This document shows, piece after piece, positions 29,370 to 37,772 of a stretch of DNA of 55,843 bases. Position numbers and translations under genes: made by a program. Positions within the stretch are counted from its first letter, which is position 1, and each line of letters opens with the position of its first letter. The DNA is from Oscillospiraceae bacterium (lineage in GTDB: Bacteria; Bacillota; Clostridia; Oscillospirales; Oscillospiraceae), in the NCBI GenBank assembly GCA_902778665.1, contig CACYYN010000012.1:1-55843 (forward strand). Direction: 5' to 3'. Under the pieces are notes generated by a model. It was given only the letters and a program-made list of their open reading frames with translations, was not told the origin of the DNA and searched no databases.

Positions 29370-29597
29370 TTATATGCGTCTTCTTGCCCGAAGGCAATCC
29401 TGATAGTTAATTCGTTCATCCACCACCTCGAAACAGTCATTCTGCTTTGAGGTGATTTTTTCAGCAGGCTGCAGAAAGTATTTTTTCCGGGAAGAGCAGT
29501 CAAAATCTCCGCTGTCAACGTTTTTCTTATCGTTTACCCACGCTTTGCAGATCCCGCCGCAAATATAACGTACCTCACAGGTTCGGCATTTTTTTAT
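29370..29597 (-). pseudogene. SPASM-domain fragment of a radical SAM maturase
   Basis: An open frame with no start codon, preceded in frame by TAA (29598-29600). It begins KKCRTCEVRYICGGICKA and continues to a Cys about 22 residues later (DSGDFDC). The spacing C-x2-C-x5-C-x3-C plus a distal Cys is that of the SPASM auxiliary cluster domain of peptide- and enzyme-modifying radical SAM proteins. The radical SAM core is absent. An upstream frame carries a single hydrophobic helix (about 29600-29690) of unclear origin. Remnant of a lost gene. Confidence 0.6.
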
Positions 29598-29716
29598 TTA
29601 TGTCCACATCATGCCGGCAGTATTCAAACCGCTCTCCTCGATCCAGTAAGAGGAAGATGCATCCAAGGATAATCCAGAATAATATTGGACCGGTCGACAA
29701 ATTCGAAAAAAATGAA

Positions 29717-30742
29717 TCATGATTTCGTTTCCTTCCAGGCGTCGTTGAACCCCGCAGCACAGAAGCTGAGGCTGTGTCCGGCCGGAGCAATCAATTCGCC
29801 ATTCCTTACGATACCGTCAGCCACCAGTGGCTCCTCTGCTACGCCTGAGTCGATCATCCTATTAGAGCGGTGGATTCCCTTGTCGGAAAACAGTCTTGTC
29901 AACGTTATATTTTCTTGGAGCTGCGCTTCAATCCGCTCCAGCCGAGCTCCATCCCCGACGAAACATACAACATATTCGTTGGCTGATCCGTTCAGCGTTG
30001 CGGCAGAATCACCGCTGGACACAGCCACACCCTCCAGCTCGGAAGCAGAGAGCGCACTGCCCAGAACTTTTCCGGCCGCATGGCTGTAGACTCCGCTGTC
30101 CAGCTTGTCAATATCCAGATACACCATCAGCAGATCGGACGATCGCACCCGGTCTATTGTCAGCGAGGCTGCGTACTCGATCAACTGCTTTTCCTCCATC
30201 CTTCGCAGAGACCGTTCTGTGTCATTCATACGATTAGCAAAATTAACCCCGTCTGACAGAAACACGGGACGGTTCGCCATAACGCTCTCCAGCGGAACCA
30301 GGTCGTGGCTATAACAAATTTCCCACTGTTTTTTCTGTTTCCAGATGACCGCATCCGAAGCACTGGCTAATAACTGTTCCGGCGAATCCGGATCGGCGTT
30401 TGCAATGAACCGCTTCGAGGCAGGGATACTTTTGGCTGAAATAAAGGTACACCATGCAGCAGCAAGTGCAAAGACTATGGTCAGTGCAATCATCCCAGGT
30501 CCTATATGTGGATTCGGATTACTGGAAAGCACAAACTCTCCCAATAAGGGAAGCGCCGCAAAAAGCCAAAGAATTACGACCAAAACTACTCTCATGGCTA
30601 TAGCTATTTTTTCCTTTCTGACACACGCCATGATGTATTGCCGGACATCCTCCTGTTCCACGGAACATTTTAATGGGCCGACGATCTTCATCTTATAATT
30701 ATCCCGTTTGATCTCAATAAACTCACGTTCATAAAATGCCAT
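29717..30742 (-). CDS. Unknown membrane protein, two helices
   Basis: 341 residues, not recognised. Two hydrophobic helices lie at about 47-66 and 82-103 with a short extracytoplasmic loop. A long cytoplasmic C-terminal domain follows, containing LRRMEEKQLIEYAASLTIDRVRS. AAGGAG precedes the ATG. First of the run of minus-strand membrane genes; it has no Cys pairs, unlike its neighbours. Confidence 0.75.
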   Translation of the reverse strand: MAFYEREFIEIKRDNYKMKIVGPLKCSVEQEDVRQYIMACVRKEKIAIAMRVVLVVILWLFAALPLLGEFVLSSNPNPHIGPGMIALTIVFALAAAWCTFISAKSIPASKRFIANADPDSPEQLLASASDAVIWKQKKQWEICYSHDLVPLESVMANRPVFLSDGVNFANRMNDTERSLRRMEEKQLIEYAASLTIDRVRSSDLLMVYLDIDKLDSGVYSHAAGKVLGSALSASELEGVAVSSGDSAATLNGSANEYVVCFVGDGARLERIEAQLQENITLTRLFSDKGIHRSNRMIDSGVAEEPLVADGIVRNGELIAPAGHSLSFCAAGFNDAWKETKS

Positions 30743-30873
30743 AATGACTCCTTTTTCTTTCCACGGCCTTTCTCTGCATCAGTAAAACTCCAATCCATTT
30801 TCTCTTTTGCATGAAAAGTCACCTTTCATCCGGTCAGCCTTTATTCGTTCTGGCTTTTTCTATACTTTTTTGA

Positions 30874-31494
30874 TCAGGAAAATATACGGCTCTCCCTTGC
30901 CTTGATACGAAGGACATCCAGCGCGTGTTCCTTGGAGTTCTCCTTGCCTTTTCCTGTCTCAGGCTTTTGAAGTTTCTTCTCCCCAACATAGATATACTCG
31001 AAGTGGTGTCGATTCTGCAGATTACCCGGGACAGGCGTGACATTGATACTCTCCTCCGTCGGCGGCCAGATAATCCATTCAGGCTTAAGCTTTCCGTCGA
31101 TCGCCGAAGTCTCAAATGCATTGTTTTTTGACAGTTTTTTGATCACATCACGGACTATACCGACCAGGCCAAAGATCACCATGAGAATTCCAAGCAGTCC
31201 AACCGCACCAACTGCTTCTGAACTTAATTTTGAACTGGTCAGTCCGGCAACTGTTGTTATTGCAACTCCTCCGAAAAATGTCCCAACATTCTTCTTGACG
31301 GATTCATTCCCCGCAGATCGGTTGCAGTTTTTACAGACCCCGATCCATATCAGCGCTATCGGTTTATACCAAGTCGGTCCGGTATCCATAGCCGCTGTGT
31401 CATGGCGATCATCATAATGATGTCGTTCTATGACGCCAAAAATTTTTTCTTCTCTGTCTTCGATTTTTCTTCCGCATTTAATACATTTCGCCAT
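30874..31494 (-). CDS. Split zinc-finger membrane protein (206 aa)
   Basis: Cys4/Cys7 (CIKCGRK) and Cys54/Cys57 (CKNCNRS) form a split Cys4 zinc site with about 46 residues between the pairs. Two hydrophobic helices follow at about 70-90 and 93-115, then a polar C-terminal region containing HHFEYIYVGEKKL. The same layout, finger then helices, recurs in several neighbours. AAAGGAG precedes the ATG. Function unknown; a membrane-tethered cytosolic zinc module is inferred. Confidence 0.75.
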   Translation of the reverse strand: MAKCIKCGRKIEDREEKIFGVIERHHYDDRHDTAAMDTGPTWYKPIALIWIGVCKNCNRSAGNESVKKNVGTFFGGVAITTVAGLTSSKLSSEAVGAVGLLGILMVIFGLVGIVRDVIKKLSKNNAFETSAIDGKLKPEWIIWPPTEESINVTPVPGNLQNRHHFEYIYVGEKKLQKPETGKGKENSKEHALDVLRIKARESRIFS

Positions 31495-31569
31495 AGTATT
31501 TCTCCTTTTTTCTTTTCTTAATTCAGGAGTAGCTTTTATCTTCCACCTCAGAACAGCTGTTCTGTATCC

Positions 31570-31716
31570 TCACTTTTTATTAATCGGCTCACTTGGGACG
31601 AAGTACGGGCAGCGGCTGGAAGATGTGGACGTTCCTGCCGTCCGGTCCCTATGGATGTTGCCGAGATACTTGCCGTCAAGCATGTAATACACCGTCTGAT
31701 TGATGACGCTGTCCTG
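31570..31716 (-). pseudogene. Orphan copy of the shared C-terminal domain
   Basis: About 147 bases encode the last 45-49 residues of the secreted proteins at 37386 and 43538 (VINQTVYYMLDGKYLG to SEPINKK and stop) with high nucleotide identity. The frame has no start and breaks at a TGA just upstream. Gene tail left by recombination. Confidence 0.75.
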
Positions 31717-31767
31717 TTTGTTTTTTCATCCCATTTCTTCCTGACATATGGAAGCCAGAATTGTGCA
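31711..31767 (-). pseudogene. Tail fragment of a 38748-like membrane gene
   Basis: About 56 bases match the 3' end of the gene at 38748-39749 (FWLPYVRKKWDEK versus CWLPYVRKKRDEK). It runs directly into the orphan C-terminal domain, in a different frame. Confidence 0.6.
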
Positions 31768-31789
31768 GCTATAAGAATAGATTTTTTCT

Positions 31790-32098
31790 TTATAGTCCGT
31801 CTGTTATAAAGGAGAATTCCATGTTCAAAGCTTTTTTAGCATCCTGCAGCAAGGTCTCCATTCCTTCAAAAGAATAGTTTATATTTATTCTGTAATAATT
31901 GCCCCCATTCAGATAATATCCTTTTCTGCAGTTCAAAGATACTAAAGTACCTTCCGCTCCTTTCCAGAGTGCTCTTGTTTCATAACCTGAACTGGGCTGA
32001 TTGTCAATATCACCATATAAAAGAGTAAGTTTGTTAGTCAAATCCTCAAGGGCAGCATCATAGCTTTGCTGACGACTGGATGAGGAAAGATGAGAAGA
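31790..32098 (-). pseudogene. Start-less C-terminal remnant (about 100 aa)
   Basis: An open frame whose only start is a TTG inside the end of the preceding DUF6273 gene. The sequence (ALEDLTNKLTLLYGDIDNQ, GYYLNGGNYYRININYSFEG) looks like a folded alpha/beta C-terminal domain. It vaguely resembles the end of the secreted protein at 44535 (ALTAKYG... then I-x-Y), but homology is unproven. Probably another gene tail without its head. Confidence 0.5.
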
Positions 32099-32099
32099 T

Positions 32100-32888
32100 T
32101 TAAGAATCAAGATTTATCCACAAAGCGGGCCGAACCGCAACATAGTCAAAATAGACATAGTCGCCATAGCCGAGGACAGACCCATTTGTATTGACACCCG
32201 AAGCGTTGTCAGATCCATTGCCGGGCGAACGCAGCCACCACCAGCAGTTATTATCCAAGTTTACAAGACACCCTTTTGCCCTGGCATATGCTGTGGGGAT
32301 GCACTGTCTTTCTGCATCAGTTGAAAAATATTTGTTCGCCTCCGTGATGGACAGAAGGAACACTTTGTCTGTTGTGTCCTTGCCTGGGTCAGTGCTGTAA
32401 TCAGGGTTTCTGTCTGCTGTCACTTTTGATGTGATTATCTGCTTCTGCTCGGCATCACTGAATGCAGCATTCATAAATGTGCCGTTCAACCAGCTTCGCA
32501 GGTTGCACGTTTCCCAGGTGATATCAACCTTGCTGCTGTTATATTGCTGGCAGTCCAGTGCATATTTGCTGATCAGAAGAGCCTTGTTTCCATCTTTTGC
32601 CAGAACAACCCACTCAACTTCTTCTTTTCCGTTGGAAGAATCATTGTCCTGCTCATACCGGCCGAAGGTCACCACATCGCCGACAGCCACCGCGTCACTC
32701 TTCATCTGTTCTTCCGCCGGGCTTTGCTTCGGCAGCTCTTTCCCACAGTTCGGGCAGTATGCAAAGCCCTTTTCTAACGGATATTCATGCCCGCAGAACG
32801 GGCAGTATCGATTCTCCCCTAAGGCTATGCCTGCCGGCATTCCCGCCAGCATCACAGCACACAACAGTATTGCTATCAGTTTTTTCAT
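32100..32888 (-). CDS. Secreted zinc ribbon-DUF6273 protein (262 aa)
   Basis: A signal peptide (MKKLIAILLCAVMLAGMPAG, cleavage near residue 24) is followed by a zinc ribbon, CPFCGHEYPLEKGFAYCPNCG. A DUF6273 domain fills residues about 75-262 (WETCNLRSWLNGTFMNAAF, DKVFLLSITEANKYF, WWWLRSPGN, VRPALWINLDS). DUF6273 occurs on exported proteins of gut Firmicutes, function unknown. The zinc ribbon lies after the cleavage site, so outside the membrane. Its first 80 codons are nearly identical in DNA to those of the gene at 37386. Confidence 0.85.
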   Translation of the reverse strand: MKKLIAILLCAVMLAGMPAGIALGENRYCPFCGHEYPLEKGFAYCPNCGKELPKQSPAEEQMKSDAVAVGDVVTFGRYEQDNDSSNGKEEVEWVVLAKDGNKALLISKYALDCQQYNSSKVDITWETCNLRSWLNGTFMNAAFSDAEQKQIITSKVTADRNPDYSTDPGKDTTDKVFLLSITEANKYFSTDAERQCIPTAYARAKGCLVNLDNNCWWWLRSPGNGSDNASGVNTNGSVLGYGDYVYFDYVAVRPALWINLDS

Positions 32889-32925
32889 TCTCTGTTTCTC
32901 CTCCTGTTACTGTAATTCATAACTG

Positions 32926-33609
32926 CTATATCTCCTTCCCTATCGAACACACAATAGTGATCAGATAGGCGACTCCTATGATCAGGACAGCCACCATCAA
33001 CAGTCCTCCCAGCAGTGTCATCAGGAAGTTTGAGGCTGCACCGTTTCCTTCCCCCACCTTGATGCCGTTGACAAAATAGGCATATCGTTTACCGGTGTCC
33101 ATCTTTGTCGAAGCGGCCATGATCAGCCCGGTAATTGCACCCAGTGTGATTGCCAGTGCTCTCAGTCCTCCCTTACCCTGAGCGTGTAAAATCAGAGCTC
33201 CTGCCGCACCGGCAACCATGCAGATTGCCAGAACAATTGAAATAGAATTCTTCCAGCTTATAAGAAGAGCTATTGCCAGCAGTATGGAAAGAATCAGCGC
33301 AATGATCTCTTTTTTGTGCATGGCATCATATCTCTCCTGTGATATTTTCCCCTGCATCAGTGCATCCAGCGGGTCAGTCAATACGCCGCCTTTTCTGTGT
33401 CGCAGCCCATAAATCAGAAAACCGATCAGTCCGAACCCTCCGAAGGATGCAATTGCCGTTCCTATGGCAAGCTTCACCTCTTCACCGCGTACCGGATAAG
33501 CTCCGTTTGTTTTAATGCTGCTCGCCAGCATAATTCCACCAACCAGCATAACAATGCATAGAATAAACAGAATGGTAAGTACCTGATTGTCGTTATCTCT
33601 ACGGTTCAT
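32926..33609 (-). CDS. Integral membrane protein with SHOCT-like segment
   Basis: 227 residues with about six hydrophobic helices. Between helices 2 and 3 the cytoplasmic segment DPLDALMQGKISQERYDAMHKK matches a SHOCT motif. The start is set at the ATG 33609 with GGAG 8 bases upstream, rather than the GTG at 33618. Function unknown. It lies upstream of the DUF6273 gene; a vestige of its leader is also present before the paralog at 37386. Confidence 0.7.
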   Translation of the reverse strand: MNRRDNDNQVLTILFILCIVMLVGGIMLASSIKTNGAYPVRGEEVKLAIGTAIASFGGFGLIGFLIYGLRHRKGGVLTDPLDALMQGKISQERYDAMHKKEIIALILSILLAIALLISWKNSISIVLAICMVAGAAGALILHAQGKGGLRALAITLGAITGLIMAASTKMDTGKRYAYFVNGIKVGEGNGAASNFLMTLLGGLLMVAVLIIGVAYLITIVCSIGKEI

Positions 33610-33691
33610 AGTCCTCACTCCATATATATGACTTTATATAATCGTAACAACCTGTTCAAGGCCTGTCACAGGCACTGCTATGTGCCTCGCG

Positions 33692-34216
33692 TCACGACTT
33701 GTTGGGCTGTTTGTCCCACTCGTCTCGCGTCATGTACTTCTCGTAGCCCGGGTATCTCGCCCGCAACACCTCGCGTAGTGTGTCATCGCCGTCCTCGCGG
33801 GTGGGCGGCCTGCGCAAACGCCGCCTAACGCCCGTCACGACACCGTAGACGGCGAAGAGCAGGCCGATGATCGGAAGAATCAGCAAACCTATGCCCAGAC
33901 GCTGCGTTAGAAACCACACGCCGACGCTGATGATCGCCACGACCACGCCCATCAGGATGTTCGTCACGCCGCCAAAACGGATGCAATCGGCGCAGAGCAT
34001 GCCGGACACAGTCTGTTCAAGATGGTAGGTACGTGTCACCTGCTTCTGGTATTGCGACTTCATCTGGACCTTTTCACTTGTTTTGCGCACACAATAGAAC
34101 TCGTAGCACGTGGATGGTTTGCCTCCGCAGATGAGGCATCCGTCATCACCGTGTGGTCGGTAACGTTTTTTCACAATAAGGTTGTTCGCGTCCAGCCCGT
34201 TTCCCGTTATTTTCAT
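33692..34216 (-). CDS. Split zinc-finger membrane protein (174 aa)
   Basis: CLICGG near residue 25 and CADC near residue 75 form a split Cys4 site, followed by two helices (about 85-105 and 108-128) and a basic tail (RRRLRRPPTRE). The second ATG of the pair (34216) is chosen because GAGGAG sits only 2 bases from the first. The gene is visibly richer in G+C (CGC/GCC codons) than its neighbours, suggesting a different origin. Confidence 0.7.
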   Translation of the reverse strand: MKITGNGLDANNLIVKKRYRPHGDDGCLICGGKPSTCYEFYCVRKTSEKVQMKSQYQKQVTRTYHLEQTVSGMLCADCIRFGGVTNILMGVVVAIISVGVWFLTQRLGIGLLILPIIGLLFAVYGVVTGVRRRLRRPPTREDGDDTLREVLRARYPGYEKYMTRDEWDKQPNKS

Positions 34217-34276
34217 GGTCATTCTCCTCGTATGATAAATCCGGTTGAAACACCGTTTTCATCTGCTCGTTCTTTT

Positions 34277-35365
34277 TTACCCGCAGGGAGAATTGTTATG
34301 CCCAAAGTACGAAAACTTCACTGCGAAAGGCGTAGCTTCTCCCATCCCTTCCGGAGCCCGCGATTCATGTCCGCAGCCCGTGCAGCGATAGCCATACCAG
34401 TACAAGTCCATAGACAATCCCATATACCCGCTTTTGATATCGGATGACCCGCAGTACGGACAGTATTCTTTTTTGAAGGCCATGTCACTCGAAGGTATTT
34501 TCTTATAGGCCTTTTTTCTTGTCTCCAGATCGAGTGTTCTCACACTTGTCACAATCTTCCGAAGTGTTTCTGCATATTCAGGATACGTCAGCGCCGGCAA
34601 AAGATTGTTGATTGCATTTGCATCGGTATAAGCATTTGTCACCGTGAGAGCTCTTTCAAGCATGGCAGAATCACCGATTCTCGAAAGATTATCTTTGAAT
34701 TTCCGAACGGTCTCTCTGGATGCCTTCGTAGCATTCTCGATGAGCCAATCCACATTGGAATAATCCGCCTCCTCCGGATAGTTGGCATACAACTCCAGGC
34801 GGAATGGCATTGCACACTTCCGGTCATTCATCAGTTCATGAGCAGTCTGCCGGCTGGTAACTTTTGCCAGTTTCTCCCAGTATCCCCACGGATAGTTATC
34901 CGAGGTGTAACAGGAACGAAATGTTTTCTCTATCAGTTCAGGATCATTTACCTCCAGCAGAGCCCCTGCCGCTTCGGAATCTTCCGATGAGATACGCCGG
35001 ACTGCTTCAGTATTTCCGTGCTTCAACGCTCTTGCAAGCTTTCTTTTCCTGGACCCGGTCTCGACTTTTGAGACGAAGTTTTCCATTTTTGACAGGCAGA
35101 AACCGGTTACGGCCAGGATCAGCACAAGATAAATCCAGAATCTTCCCTTGGTCGGCACTGCTCTTGCCGTATTCAGCAGATACGCTTCTCCTGCAGAGAC
35201 GGCAAACCAGCAGGCCATAAGCACATTGACCACTGTGTTGTTGGTGTTTTTGATATTCTTGAGCATCACAAAAAAGAACAGCAAAAACGGCACTGTTACC
35301 AGGAGAATGTACAAACCAGGGGTATGTCGCCACAGATGTAATATCTGAAAATGTAGAGTTGACAT
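34277..35365 (-). CDS. Membrane protein with helical repeats and C-terminal zinc ribbon
   Basis: 362 residues. Three hydrophobic helices at residues about 15-35, 42-62 and 75-92, then about 200 residues of helical, HEAT-like sequence (NTEAVRRISSEDSEAAGALL, DPELIEKTFRS). A C-terminal zinc ribbon has CPYCGSSD and CTGCGHES. In sibling genes the ribbon is N-terminal. AAAGGAG precedes the ATG. Function unknown. Confidence 0.7.
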   Translation of the reverse strand: MSTLHFQILHLWRHTPGLYILLVTVPFLLFFFVMLKNIKNTNNTVVNVLMACWFAVSAGEAYLLNTARAVPTKGRFWIYLVLILAVTGFCLSKMENFVSKVETGSRKRKLARALKHGNTEAVRRISSEDSEAAGALLEVNDPELIEKTFRSCYTSDNYPWGYWEKLAKVTSRQTAHELMNDRKCAMPFRLELYANYPEEADYSNVDWLIENATKASRETVRKFKDNLSRIGDSAMLERALTVTNAYTDANAINNLLPALTYPEYAETLRKIVTSVRTLDLETRKKAYKKIPSSDMAFKKEYCPYCGSSDIKSGYMGLSMDLYWYGYRCTGCGHESRAPEGMGEATPFAVKFSYFGHNNSPCG

Positions 35366-35481
35366 AATCTCTCCTTTTTCCTATCCTTAGGCTATATGTC
35401 GCCTTTTTACCGGGAAGTTTATTTTATCAATCACTATAGCTCTCGAACTGTCTGACTTATCCGCATGTGTTGACAACACAA

Positions 35482-36150
35482 TTAATGCTGCATACGTTCT
35501 AAATCTTTCGGTGTGAAATAACTCATGCCCCCGAACGCTTCCTTAGCAGATCTTCTGCGTTTGACAATCTTCTGTGCAAGATCCTCCAAACTAAAGTCAG
35601 ACACAGGCTCTAATAATTCTCTTTTTGCAAAGCCAGATGCTGCATGACGCAACGGGAACAGCCCGTCGTTTGAAGCCCATGAGCCCAGACCAAAAACCAC
35701 GCTGAGAATTGCAGAAAGAATCATCAGAGCGATGCCGACACGAATATCAATACTCTTCAAAAAGGTCAAAATCAGCATTAGAATCGAAAATGCAGAGCTA
35801 GCAAGAAAAACAATGGTCATCCATGGGCAATAGCGTGCCGTTCGCTCTTTTTCGCTTAAACTGTTCCATTCTTTACTCTTGTGTTCATTCTGTTCTCGAA
35901 TGATTTCATTCTGCTTACTAATAGCGTTCAGTGTACAGGTCGGACAGTAACCTCCGAAAATTGTTGTGATAAATGAAAGATTGTAAGTTGTTACAATTTT
36001 GTCTTGTGTCAGTGACGCTATCTCGCGATGAGTGCCGCCTTTGCTCATTACAGCCGAATAATAAGGCACTTGCTGCATAGGTCTTCCACAATGCGGGCAT
36101 ACTTCCTGGTATTCGTCCGTGACAACGGCCAGAGAGACATCAGGTTTCAT
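35482..36150 (-). CDS. Split zinc-finger membrane protein (222 aa)
   Basis: CPHCGRP (from Cys18) and CPTC (near residue 70) bracket about 50 residues containing a predicted beta hairpin. Two hydrophobic helices lie at about 110-130 and 136-156. A cytoplasmic tail (FSLEDLAQKIVKRRRSAKEA) follows. AAGGAGG precedes the ATG. Member of the island's split-finger family; no function assigned. Confidence 0.72.
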   Translation of the reverse strand: MKPDVSLAVVTDEYQEVCPHCGRPMQQVPYYSAVMSKGGTHREIASLTQDKIVTTYNLSFITTIFGGYCPTCTLNAISKQNEIIREQNEHKSKEWNSLSEKERTARYCPWMTIVFLASSAFSILMLILTFLKSIDIRVGIALMILSAILSVVFGLGSWASNDGLFPLRHAASGFAKRELLEPVSDFSLEDLAQKIVKRRRSAKEAFGGMSYFTPKDLERMQH

Positions 36151-36258
36151 TGTTTCCCCTCCTTGAATCTTCTTGATTATTCAATTGGTATTTGATAGAA
36201 CTGCCAGACTGCCAAAACGCATATTGCGTGCATGCACCTGTTCTTTCGTCACCTGTAT

Positions 36259-36762
36259 CTATCGGATGTTGATATTCCCTACCGTATAAATTGGTGTAAC
36301 AGAGGTATTAAATCGTTTGAGAAATGCCATCTCGGCTTCGCGTTCATACACCATCTTTGCTATCAGCGGATCTGTTGCTTTTGCTTTCTCACTTTCTGCC
36401 AGTGCTTCTTTCCGGATTTTCAGAATATTTCTTACCGCAAACACCCAATAGGCAGCGACTCCTATTATACAAATTACACGTATAACGCCACCCATCAGGG
36501 AGAACAATCCTCCCACTATGGCTGTCAGAATCATGATAATAATCGGAGCTGCATAGTTCCCTTTACCTTTTTTAAGCTTTTCCACATATTCATTGATACA
36601 GTTGTCACAGAGCACGCAGTGTCTGTTTTGAACAATTGAAGTTGTGGTCTGCACTGTCTTTTTCCCTGTTGAGTGGTAATCGATTTTTGACGAGCCGCAC
36701 TGGAACATATTCCCCGTGTTGGAAGTCAGTGCTCCGCACTGATCACATTTTCCATTTGCCAT
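36259..36762 (-). CDS. Split zinc-finger membrane protein (167 aa)
   Basis: Cys6/Cys9 (CDQCGAL) and CDNC near residue 53 form the split site; about 40 residues of beta-type sequence (KKTVQTTTSIVQNRHCVLC) separate them. Two helices at about 72-92 and 95-112, then a charged helix (RKEALAESEKAK). The same layout as the 206-, 174-, 222- and 333-residue proteins of this island. Confidence 0.7.
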   Translation of the reverse strand: MANGKCDQCGALTSNTGNMFQCGSSKIDYHSTGKKTVQTTTSIVQNRHCVLCDNCINEYVEKLKKGKGNYAAPIIIMILTAIVGGLFSLMGGVIRVICIIGVAAYWVFAVRNILKIRKEALAESEKAKATDPLIAKMVYEREAEMAFLKRFNTSVTPIYTVGNINIR

Positions 36763-36771
36763 AGCGTTTTT

Positions 36772-37772
36772 CTCACTTTCCCGTTACATTTTTTTTGGTG
36801 GTAAATGCTTTCTTTTGCATAATGGCCACCGCAATTGCAACAACAGCCAAAACCGCACTGACAATGATCCCTGCGTTAAACGGTGAGCTCTGCACATCAA
36901 GGGATATCTCCGTGATCAGTGCAACAGTAATCAGATGGACAATTGCTGCCGCAATGCCCTTTTTCCCGATCTTTTCAGTTTTCCCAAATGACAGTACGCA
37001 CCATACAGCCAGCAGAGCAATGTTTGCCAGCAGAAGCAACGCAAATATTTTCCATATCGGTTCACTGCTATAAAACCCGCTGGTCGCTCGTTTCATAAGG
37101 AACACTGCCGGACTTACAAAATGGGCATATCCTCCAAACTCACTTTCGCGCACCATGATTGATGGCACAAATATCGACGCGATGCATAAAACGGCAATTA
37201 CTCCGCAAACCGGATTGATCTTTCTCTTCATTTGAAATTCCCTCTCATCTGTGAACTGTCACTTTTTCCCTTCATGGTATTATTTATTTTAGTTACACCT
37301 TCCGGGTTGATTAAGAACATTCATCCCTTGTCCCCGACAGGGGAACTATTTTCATGTCATCTGTACATACAGTGTGCTTTTTACCTTACTTTTTATTGAT
37401 TGGCTCACTTGGAACGAAGTACGGGCAGTGGCTAGAAGATGTGGACGTTCCTGCCGTCCGGTCTCTCTGGATGTTGCCGAGGTACTTGCCGTCCAGCATG
37501 TAATACACCGTCTGGTTGATGACACTCCCGTCCTCATGCAGTCCTGTCCAGCTCCAGATGATGTATTTGTTCTCTCCTGTCACACCCCGAACATAGCCCA
37601 CGTACTCATAGCTTGTGCTGTCGTCCTTCAGCACTGTGGCAAACACCTTGTCCCCTGTTCCGTAGGTGTCCACTTCCTCCTCCGGCGTCGGGATCGGGTT
37701 TTTATTCAGGTCGAGATTGATGCACATTCTGGCATGCAGGCCGGCAAAGGTGTTCTCGCTCGTGCCGATCAG
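36772..37772. repeat. 1-kb segmental duplication, copy A
   Basis: Aligns with 42923-43924 with one net base of length difference and high identity. It covers a whole four-helix membrane gene, the intergenic region, and the last ~128 codons of the secreted gene at 37386. Homology ends at GTGCCGATCAG. Confidence 0.85.
36773..37231 (-). CDS. Four-helix membrane protein, duplicate copy A
   Basis: 152 residues with four hydrophobic helices, beginning MKRKINPVCGVIAVLC. Nearly identical to the gene at 42924-43382, differing at roughly ten residues. No recognised domain. It lies directly downstream (in transcription) of the 432-residue secreted protein; in copy B it precedes it in the same arrangement relative to the PepSY-like protein. 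Confidence 0.75.
   Translation of the reverse strand: MKRKINPVCGVIAVLCIASIFVPSIMVRESEFGGYAHFVSPAVFLMKRATSGFYSSEPIWKIFALLLLANIALLAVWCVLSFGKTEKIGKKGIAAAIVHLITVALITEISLDVQSSPFNAGIIVSAVLAVVAIAVAIMQKKAFTTKKNVTGK

Noticed and set aside
29575-29690. Single-helix open frame upstream of the SPASM remnant
   Set aside because: It has no good start codon outside the preceding gene and no ribosome site. It may be part of the same decayed gene, but cannot be supported as a CDS.
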